Assembly (NCBI GenBank): GCA_900538465.1
Contig: UPXV01000040.1
Span: 1 to 20,114, forward strand
Origin: an uncultured Erysipelotrichaceae bacterium
Lineage (GTDB): Bacteria; Bacillota_I; Bacilli_A; Erysipelotrichales; Coprobacillaceae
Direction: 5' to 3'
DNA length: 20,114 nucleotides
Position 1 is the first letter of the stretch, and each line of letters begins with the position of its first letter. Below, one piece after another: positions 14,903-20,114 of the stretch. The position numbers were made by a program, and so were the translations under genes. The notes below the pieces were generated by a model. The model saw nothing but the letters and a program-made list of their open reading frames with translations. It made no database searches and was not told where the DNA came from.

Positions 14903-16875
14903 TATTTTTCACCTTTCAGTTCCATAATAATATCACGAAGTTCCATAGCACGTTCAAAGTCAAGAACCTTAGCAGCCTGTTTCATTTCTTTTTCTAAATC
15001 TTCTAATAATTTCTTCTTAGCTTTCTTATCAGCTTTCTTACCTTTTTGAACAAGCGCCGTTGCTTCATCAATTGTTTCTTTACCTTGAATCAAATCACGA
15101 ATTTCCTTATGAATTGTTTGTGGTGTAATATGATGTTCCTTATTATAGGCTTCTTGAATTTCACGACGACGCGCTGTTTCATCAAGGGCTTTTCGCATAG
15201 AATCAGTTATACGATCACCATACATAATAACTTTCCCATTTGCATTTCTTGCAGCACGACCAATCGTTTGAATCAAAGAACGTTCGCTTCTTAAAAAACC
15301 TTCCTTATCTGCATCTAAAATACATACCAATGATACCTCTGGTAAATCCAATCCTTCTCTTAATAGGTTAATCCCTACCAGCACATCATATTTACCAAGT
15401 CTTAAATCACGTAAAATTTCAGTTCTCTCTAAAGTCTTTGTATCTGAATGTAAATAAGCAACCTTTAAGCCAACTTCTTTTAAATAAGCACTCAAATCCT
15501 CAGCCATTCTTTTTGTTAGTGTTGTAATTAACACTCTTTCATGCTTTTCAATTCTTTCATTAATCTCATCAATAATATCATCAATTTGATTTTTAGTTGG
15601 ACGCACTTCAATAATTGGATCCAACAATCCTGTAGGACGAATAATCTGTTCAGCATATTCCCCATGTGTTTTCTCTAATTCATAATCACCAGGTGTTGCT
15701 GAAACATAAATGACCTGATTAATAATTTTTTCAAACTCTTCAAAACGTAATGGTCGATTATCTAAAGCACTCGGTAATCTAAATCCATATTCAACCAATG
15801 TTTCTTTACGACTGCGATCACCATTAAACATTCCTCTTACTTGTGGTAACATGACATGACTTTCGTCAACAATCATTAAAAAATCTTTTGGAAAATAATC
15901 TATCAAAGTATATGGTCTTTGTCCAGCTTGACGACCATCAATATGTCGAGAATAGTTTTCTATTCCTGGGCACATTCCAACCTCTCTTAACATTTCCACA
16001 TCATGGCGTGTTCTTTGATCTAAACGTTCATACTCCAATGGTTTCATATTTTCTTCAAAGTATTTTAAACGTTCTTTCAATTCTGCAGAAATAGTATCAC
16101 ACGCTTTTAACATTTGTTCTCGTTTTGTAACATATCCATAAGCTGGATAAATAGTATATGTATGATAACTTCCTAAAACTTTTCCTGTTAATGGATCTAC
16201 TTCACTGATTCTTTCCACTTCATCACCAAAGAGTTCAATACGAATCAACCAGCTTTCAGTATGTCCAGGAACAATCTCAATCACATCTCCACGAACTCTA
16301 AAAGTTCCTTTGGATTGTTCAATATCATTTCTTTGATATTGACGATCCACCAAATAGGTTAATAATTCTTTACGGTCAATACATTGTCCAACACGTAAAG
16401 AAAAGATCATTTCTTTATATTGTTCAGGATTTCCCAAACCATAAATAGACGCTACCGAAGCCACAACTATTGTATCTCTTCTTTCTAATAAAGAGTTCAT
16501 AGCGGCTGAACGTAACATTTCTATTTCATAATTGGTTTGTGCATTTTTATCTATATATGTATCACTTTTTGGAATATAAGCCTCTGGTTGATAAAAATCA
16601 AAGTTAGAGACAAAATATTCAACTCTATTTTCAGGGAAAAATTCTTTTAACTCAGAATACAACTGCCCTGCCAAAGTTTTGTTATGGGCTAAAACCAAAG
16701 TTGGTTTATTTACTTGAGCAATCACATTAGAAACAGTAAAAGTTTTTCCAGTTCCTGTTCCACCTAACAATACTTGCTCTTTTTTCCCGGCTTGAATACC
16801 TTCAACCAATTGTTGAATGGCTGTTGGCTGATCTCCCATTGGAGAATATTGGGAAACAAGTTTAAACTTTTCCAT
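14902..16875 (-). CDS. uvrB: Excinuclease ABC subunit B
   Basis: The 657-residue helicase-like subunit of nucleotide excision repair is loaded onto damage by UvrA and recruits UvrC. Visible features are Walker A GGTGTGKT (38-45), the damage-probing beta-hairpin around FDFYQPEAYIP (92-102), the DESH box (337-340), helicase motif QTIGRAARN (536-544) and the C-terminal UVR motif (about 622-653) that binds UvrC. Length is normal and no key residue is missing. The ATG at 16875 has AGGAGG in front. It follows the processing peptidase gene after 13 bases and shares its stop with the cca start. Confidence 0.98.
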   Translation of the reverse strand: MEKFKLVSQYSPMGDQPTAIQQLVEGIQAGKKEQVLLGGTGTGKTFTVSNVIAQVNKPTLVLAHNKTLAGQLYSELKEFFPENRVEYFVSNFDFYQPEAYIPKSDTYIDKNAQTNYEIEMLRSAAMNSLLERRDTIVVASVASIYGLGNPEQYKEMIFSLRVGQCIDRKELLTYLVDRQYQRNDIEQSKGTFRVRGDVIEIVPGHTESWLIRIELFGDEVERISEVDPLTGKVLGSYHTYTIYPAYGYVTKREQMLKACDTISAELKERLKYFEENMKPLEYERLDQRTRHDVEMLREVGMCPGIENYSRHIDGRQAGQRPYTLIDYFPKDFLMIVDESHVMLPQVRGMFNGDRSRKETLVEYGFRLPSALDNRPLRFEEFEKIINQVIYVSATPGDYELEKTHGEYAEQIIRPTGLLDPIIEVRPTKNQIDDIIDEINERIEKHERVLITTLTKRMAEDLSAYLKEVGLKVAYLHSDTKTLERTEILRDLRLGKYDVLVGINLLREGLDLPEVSLVCILDADKEGFLRSERSLIQTIGRAARNANGKVIMYGDRITDSMRKALDETARRREIQEAYNKEHHITPQTIHKEIRDLIQGKETIDEATALVQKGKKADKKAKKKLLEDLEKEMKQAAKVLDFERAMELRDIIMELKGEK

Positions 16876-16888
16876 TTCTATGCCTCCT

Positions 16889-18313
16889 CTACTTTAATAA
16901 TTCTTCCACCTTTTGATAAGGTTTATCTTCATTTTCTTGATACAAATGATAAGTCAAGGCATTTATTAAATAAGCCAAATCATTCTTATCAAATTGTCCA
17001 TCAACTTTTAAATTGTAACGTTTTTCAAAAGCTTTCAAAGCTTCTTGTGTTTTTTTAGAAAAATATCCATCTTCACGATCAACTGCATATCCCAATTCTT
17101 TTAACATTTCTTGCATATATTGAATATTATTGTCAACTTGATCATATTTATAAACTTTTTCCATTTTTCCAATTGTAAAATCACCTAAATCTTTTTCTTT
17201 CACTTCATAATCAGGTTCAATTCCTTTTTTATGAATCCAATTTCCTTTTGGTGTCAACCATTTAGAATTGGTATATTTCAATTCTGATGAATCAGATAAT
17301 GTCTTTTGATTTTGAGCAATTCCTTTTCCAAAAGTCTTCGTTCCAATCAATTGATAATTCAAAACTTCCTTTAATCCACTAATCAAAATCTCAGAAGTAC
17401 TGGCACTTCCATCATTCATCAAGATATAACCATTTTCAAAATGATATTTTTTACGATCACTTGCTTTATAAGTCATTCTTTTCCCTTGTTTATTTTCCAT
17501 TTGATACATAATTTCATTTTCAGGTAATAACATATCTAAAATATTATCAGCAGCCGTTAAATACCCACCACTGTTTCCTCTTAAATCAATAACCAAATCA
17601 TTGACAGATTGTTCTTGAAAAGATTTCAATGCTTCTTCAACTATTGAAGCAGTTGGTTCACCAAACGTTGTAATTTTTAAATAACCTACTTTTTTCTTTC
17701 CAACCGTTCTTATTTCACTGCTCACTGATGTTTCAACGCTCTCACGTTTCATCTTCACTTCCATTTTCTTTCCATTACGCAATAAACCAAGAGTCACTTC
17801 ACTATTGGCTTCACCTACAACCATTTCCTTAATCTTTTCTGATGTATATCCAGCAACAGATGTCCCTTGAACATGGGTAATCAAATCCCCAGCCAAAACA
17901 CCAGCTTTATAAGCAGGAGTGTTTTTATAAACATCTAATACAACACCCCCAGCATCAAAAGTTACAAACGAAATCCCCACACCAACAAGTGATCCATTAA
18001 TAGTGGCACCATATTCTTGAGCTTCTTGTGAAGTAAAATAAGTCGAATAAGGATCACCTAATCCAGCAATTGCACCATTTAATAAACGTTGTTTCAAATC
18101 GGTTTTCTCATCTGTCGTATCTAAAAAGTCATTTTCAATAATTTGAATGACTTCATCAAATATTGTTTGACCTTTAACAGTTGTTTTTTCTGTCCCTTGA
18201 CCACGCCAAAAATATCCTCCAGCGCCACCAACAACCAAACATAATAAACAAATCATAATATATAAAGGTTCTTTTCTTAACTTTTTTCTTTTTTTATATT
18301 CAAAATTATCCAT
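16889..18313 (-). CDS. C-terminal processing peptidase (S41) with PDZ and peptidoglycan-binding domains
   Basis: The 474-residue envelope serine protease begins with a basic tail and one membrane anchor (about 17-36), leaving the rest outside. A PDZ domain covers about 105-190 and the S41 protease core about 205-370. The catalytic triad-like set Ser305 (GSASTSE), Lys330 (TFGKG) and Gln334 has the same spacing as Tsp/CtpB. A peptidoglycan-binding type 1 domain follows (about 393-452), fitting attachment to the wall. Substrates are unknown. It heads the operon with uvrB downstream, an arrangement common in Firmicutes where ftsEX-ctp-uvrBA occur together. ATG 18313 is supported by GCGAGGTG. This is a CtpA/CtpB-type protein; I do not assign one of those names. 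Confidence 0.94.
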   Translation of the reverse strand: MDNFEYKKRKKLRKEPLYIMICLLCLVVGGAGGYFWRGQGTEKTTVKGQTIFDEVIQIIENDFLDTTDEKTDLKQRLLNGAIAGLGDPYSTYFTSQEAQEYGATINGSLVGVGISFVTFDAGGVVLDVYKNTPAYKAGVLAGDLITHVQGTSVAGYTSEKIKEMVVGEANSEVTLGLLRNGKKMEVKMKRESVETSVSSEIRTVGKKKVGYLKITTFGEPTASIVEEALKSFQEQSVNDLVIDLRGNSGGYLTAADNILDMLLPENEIMYQMENKQGKRMTYKASDRKKYHFENGYILMNDGSASTSEILISGLKEVLNYQLIGTKTFGKGIAQNQKTLSDSSELKYTNSKWLTPKGNWIHKKGIEPDYEVKEKDLGDFTIGKMEKVYKYDQVDNNIQYMQEMLKELGYAVDREDGYFSKKTQEALKAFEKRYNLKVDGQFDKNDLAYLINALTYHLYQENEDKPYQKVEELLK

Positions 18314-18332
18314 AATTACACCTCGCTTCCTT

Positions 18333-18341
18333 ATTTTACCA
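18333..18341 (-). promoter_or_regulatory. Extended -10 promoter of the ctp-uvrB-cca-uvrA-hprK-lgt operon
   Basis: The minus strand reads TGGTAAAAT, an extended -10 (TG-n-TAAAAT), 20 bases upstream of the start codon. The -35 candidate at 17 bp (TTATAT) is weak, as is usual for extended -10 promoters. No other promoter is obvious within the operon, although internal ones cannot be excluded. I saw no clear LexA-type operator here despite the uvr genes. Confidence 0.5.
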
Positions 18342-18456
18342 TATATGAAGATAAAATATAACCAACAAGACTGATTTATTCAAACACTTTTTCAATAACA
18401 ATAAACTTTCCTATTATGAAATTTATTCTTTAATTATTACCATCATAACATATTTT

Positions 18457-18484
18457 GTTGCATATTTCTATATAATTTTGCAAC
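18457..18484. repeat. Inverted repeat GTTGCA/TGCAAC in the intergenic region
   Basis: GTTGCA (18457-18462) and TGCAAC (18479-18484) form a dyad with a 16-base AT-rich centre, so the arm centres are 22 bp apart, about two helical turns. It lies between the terminator of the metalloregulator gene and the ctp operon promoter. No gene occupies this 205-base gap (18314-18518). The dyad may be an operator or chance. Confidence 0.35.
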
Positions 18485-18501
18485 TTAGAATCCCTAATCA
18501 T

Positions 18502-18532
18502 CAAAAACAAAAGCAACCCTAAGATTGCTTTT
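18502..18532 (-). terminator. Terminator of the metalloregulator gene
   Basis: The minus strand forms AAAAGCAA/TTGCTTTT (18525-18532 with 18509-18516) around an 8-base loop, followed by GTTTTTG. The stop codon of the regulator lies within the hairpin loop, so its final lysine-glutamine codons are part of the stem. Confidence 0.8.
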
Positions 18533-18887
18533 TTAAAAATTTTTGGACACATTGATATGTTTCTTCACTAACAATATGTTCCCATCGACAAGCATCTTCC
18601 TCAGCCTGATGATGTGAAACACCTAAATTAATAAGAAAAGCTGTTAATGTTGTGTGTCGATTATAAACTTTTTCAGCGATTTTTTGTCCTTCTTCTGTAA
18701 AATCAATATAACCTTTAGAATCCACCAAAATAAGTTTAGACTCTTTTAATAGTTTAATTGCTCGTGAAACACTTGGTTTAGAAAAATTCATAGAATGAGC
18801 AATATCAATTGAACGAACATATTGATTTTGATTCTTAAGCATCAAAATTGTTTCTAAATACATTTCCCCAGATTCATGTAAATCCAT
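18519..18887 (-). CDS. DtxR/MntR-family metal-dependent repressor
   Basis: The 122-residue regulator has an N-terminal winged helix (YVRSIDIAHSMNFSKPSVSRAIKLL, recognition helix at the end) and the family's metal-binding dimerisation domain; the SH3-like third domain of DtxR is absent, as in MntR. The metal ligands look DtxR-like: GEMYLETI places Met where DtxR has Met10, and DACRWEH supplies the Cys-x-x-Glu-His set, while MntR of Bacillus has Asp8 and Glu99. Iron-type sensing is thus possible. Start ATG 18887 follows AGAGGTGAT; an ATG at 18911 falls in the -10 box and cannot be the start of that transcript. It lies 38 bases after the ZIP transporter gene, which it may control. Confidence 0.87.
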   Translation of the reverse strand: MDLHESGEMYLETILMLKNQNQYVRSIDIAHSMNFSKPSVSRAIKLLKESKLILVDSKGYIDFTEEGQKIAEKVYNRHTTLTAFLINLGVSHHQAEEDACRWEHIVSEETYQCVQKFLKKQS

Positions 18888-18909
18888 ATGATCACCTCTT
18901 ATTTTCCTC

Positions 18910-18918
18910 ATTATACCA
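18910..18918 (-). promoter_or_regulatory. Extended -10 promoter of the metalloregulator gene
   Basis: The minus strand reads TGGTATAAT, a perfect extended -10, 22 bases upstream of the chosen start codon at 18887. No clear -35 is seen. It overlaps the intergenic space just after the ZIP stop codon, so the regulator has its own promoter and may also be read through from the ZIP gene, since no terminator separates them. Confidence 0.65.
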
Positions 18919-18925
18919 TAATTTT

Positions 18926-19705
18926 TTAACCTAATGCTACATCTAATACCATCATCACAACAAAACCTATCGCAAAACCAATTGTAGCAATATTAGAATG
19001 TTCACCCTCTGATGCTTCAGGAATCAATTCTTCCACAACTACATAAAGCATAGCTCCAGCTGCAAAAGCCAATAAATAAGGCAAAATAGGAATCACTAAT
19101 TTCGATAACAATATTGTTAAAATAGCTCCAATAGGTTCAACAATCCCCGATAACATACCATATACAAATGCTTTTGATTTTGATGCCCCTTCACTTCTTA
19201 AAGGCATCGAAATAATAGCTCCTTCAGGAAAGTTTTGAATCGCAATCCCAATAGCCAAAGCCATCGCTCCCATTAAAGAGACTTCACTATGTCCCATTAA
19301 AACGCCTGCAAAAACAACACCAACAGCCATTCCTTCAGGTATATTATGTAAAGTCACAGCCAAAACAAGCATTGTTGTTTTCTTTAACTTTGCTTTTTGA
19401 CCTTCTTCTTGATTATCCAAATGCATATGAGGAACTGTTTTATCAAGTAACAATAGAAAAGCCACCCCAAATAACAAACCTACAGCCGCAGGCATAAAAG
19501 CAAACTTTCCTAAAGATTCAGACATATCTATTGCAGGAATCAACAAAGACCATACAGAAGCAGCAACCATAACTCCAGAGGCAAATCCAAGTAATATCTT
19601 TTGTAATAACGAACTCATCTTATTACGCATAAAAAAGACACATGCTGCACCCAATGTTGTTCCTATAAAAGGAATAAGTAATCCTAATATAACAGATGTA
19701 TTCAT
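18926..19705 (-). CDS. ZIP-family divalent metal transporter (GufA/ZupT type)
   Basis: The 259-residue protein has about eight membrane segments and the ZIP metal-path motifs: HNIPEG (His120, Asn121, Glu124) in TM4, QNFPEG (Gln157, Asn158, Glu161) in TM5, Glu190 in SGIVEPIG and Glu225-Glu226 in VVEELIPE. A His/Asp/Glu-bearing cytoplasmic loop (about 88-107, with HMH) lies between TM3 and TM4, as in this family. It moves Zn, Mn or Fe; import into the cytoplasm is the common direction but is not certain. The ATG at 19705 is preceded by a perfect AGGAGGT. A DtxR-type regulator follows directly, which suits metal-dependent control. Confidence 0.94.
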   Translation of the reverse strand: MNTSVILGLLIPFIGTTLGAACVFFMRNKMSSLLQKILLGFASGVMVAASVWSLLIPAIDMSESLGKFAFMPAAVGLLFGVAFLLLLDKTVPHMHLDNQEEGQKAKLKKTTMLVLAVTLHNIPEGMAVGVVFAGVLMGHSEVSLMGAMALAIGIAIQNFPEGAIISMPLRSEGASKSKAFVYGMLSGIVEPIGAILTILLSKLVIPILPYLLAFAAGAMLYVVVEELIPEASEGEHSNIATIGFAIGFVVMMVLDVALG

Positions 19706-19732
19706 ATTCCTTACCTCCTCTTCTTTGACTTC

Positions 19733-19761
19733 ATCTTACTATATTCACATAAATAGGTCAA
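19733..19761 (-). promoter_or_regulatory. Promoter of the ZIP transporter gene
   Basis: The minus strand carries TTGACC (19756-19761), a 17-bp spacer and TAAGAT (19733-19738). It lies between the gap terminator and the ribosome site, giving a short leader. I see no strong palindrome matching a DtxR or MntR box across it. Confidence 0.6.
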
Positions 19762-19769
19762 AATATATG

Positions 19770-19802
19770 CAAAGAAAAAGTGGAATCCGAAGATTCCACT
19801 TT
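19770..19802 (-). terminator. Terminator of gap with UUCG tetraloop
   Basis: The minus strand folds AAAGTGGAATC (19792-19802) with GATTCCACTTT (19777-19787) around a stable TTCG loop, an 11-bp perfect stem, followed by TTCTTTG. It is a strong terminator just past the gap stop codon. Confidence 0.93.
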
Positions 19803-19815
19803 CAATTTCATTTCA

Positions 19816-20114
19816 TTATTTAGATAATTCAGCGAAATATTTAATAGTTCTAACCATGTTAGAAGTATAAGAATTTTCGTTGTCATACCAAGCAACTGTT
19901 TGAACTTCAGTAGTTCCGTTATCTAATGGTTTTACCATAGTTTGAGTTGCATCGAATAATGATCCATAAGAAATTCCGATAATATCAGAAGATACTAATG
20001 GTTCTTCAGTATATCCGAATGATGGAGTAGTTGCTGCTTTCATTGCTGCATTGATTTGATCAACTGTAACTTCACCTTCAACAACTGAAGTTAAGATAGT
20101 TGTAGATCCTGTAG
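19816..20114 (-). CDS. gap: Glyceraldehyde-3-phosphate dehydrogenase, C-terminal part
   Basis: Only the last 98 residues of about 335 are in the window; the open frame continues past the right edge. The sequence has the catalytic-domain end of type I GAPDH: TGSTTILTSV, then VTVDQINAAMKAA, EEPLVSSDIIG with the conserved Ser-Ser-Asp, and the C-terminal WYDNENSY motif followed by the final helix. The enzyme makes 1,3-bisphosphoglycerate in glycolysis. An internal ATG at 20043 is not the gene start. The N-terminal NAD-binding domain and catalytic Cys lie outside the window. Confidence 0.97.
   Translation of the reverse strand, partial: TGSTTILTSVVEGEVTVDQINAAMKAATTPSFGYTEEPLVSSDIIGISYGSLFDATQTMVKPLDNGTTEVQTVAWYDNENSYTSNMVRTIKYFAELSK

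Noticed and set aside
14695..15049. Plus-strand open frames rich in His and Ile opposite the cca/uvrB junction
   Set aside because: They lie entirely antisense to strongly supported genes, have low-complexity AT-driven composition, and match no family.
18926..18934. TTAGGTTAA on the minus strand, equal to a DtxR-box half-site, just upstream of the regulator's -10
   Set aside because: The second half of the 19-bp box is absent (about 2 of 11 positions), and the bases are the last codons and stop of the ZIP gene, so chance is likely.
1..20114. Mollicute origin (AT-rich sequence)
   Set aside because: TGA serves as stop of hprK, and wall-linked proteins (a peptidase with a peptidoglycan-binding domain) are present.

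Overview
The window is AT-rich, densely packed bacterial DNA. Its protein set (HPr kinase, Lgt, a C-terminal processing peptidase with a peptidoglycan-binding domain, BceRS-like regulation) and strong AGGAGG/AGGTGAT ribosome binding sites point to a low-GC Firmicute. The style is closest to Erysipelotrichia/Coprobacillaceae relatives, but that placement is tentative and comes from family knowledge. TGA is used as a stop (hprK) and tryptophan is TGG, so the standard bacterial code applies. Nearly all genes lie on the minus strand; the only plus-strand gene is a small PII-like protein.

Reading the minus strand from the right edge: (1) the 3' end of gap (glyceraldehyde-3-phosphate dehydrogenase), closed by a UUCG-loop terminator; (2) a ZIP-family metal transporter followed by a DtxR/MntR-family metalloregulator; (3) a compact operon ctp-uvrB-cca-uvrA-hprK-lgt, from about 18.3 kb down to 9.0 kb, with genes overlapping or only a few bases apart and a terminator after lgt. 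It combines envelope proteolysis, nucleotide excision repair, tRNA 3'-end maturation, carbon catabolite control and lipoprotein modification. (4) A RelA/SpoT-type alarmone synthetase without an HD domain and with a long C-terminal extension, translationally coupled to a cysteine-rich DUF1284-like protein. (5) A short gap bracketed by two terminators with identical stems and holding a 25-codon ORF. (6) A two-component system (OmpR-type regulator, intramembrane-type kinase) followed by an ABC ATPase and a large FtsX-type permease. (7) The plus-strand PII-like gene, divergent from (8) a fold-type I aminotransferase followed by a MIF-like tautomerase. (9) A tRNA-Asn/tRNA-Glu pair at the left edge, the second cut by the window.

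The most informative regulatory signal is a shared direct repeat, TGTCATNAAAGTGTNA with an 11-bp period. It lies in front of both the response regulator gene and the ABC transporter genes, and in the second case overlaps the last codons of the kinase gene. This fits an autoregulated sensor/transporter circuit of the antimicrobial-peptide detoxification kind. I saw no mobile element, CRISPR array, prophage or rRNA, and no stretch above 300 bases without a gene. Most of the window is conserved housekeeping sequence; the less described parts are the alarmone synthetase/DUF1284 pair, the mini-ORF between twin terminators, the PII-like protein and the sensor-transporter module.
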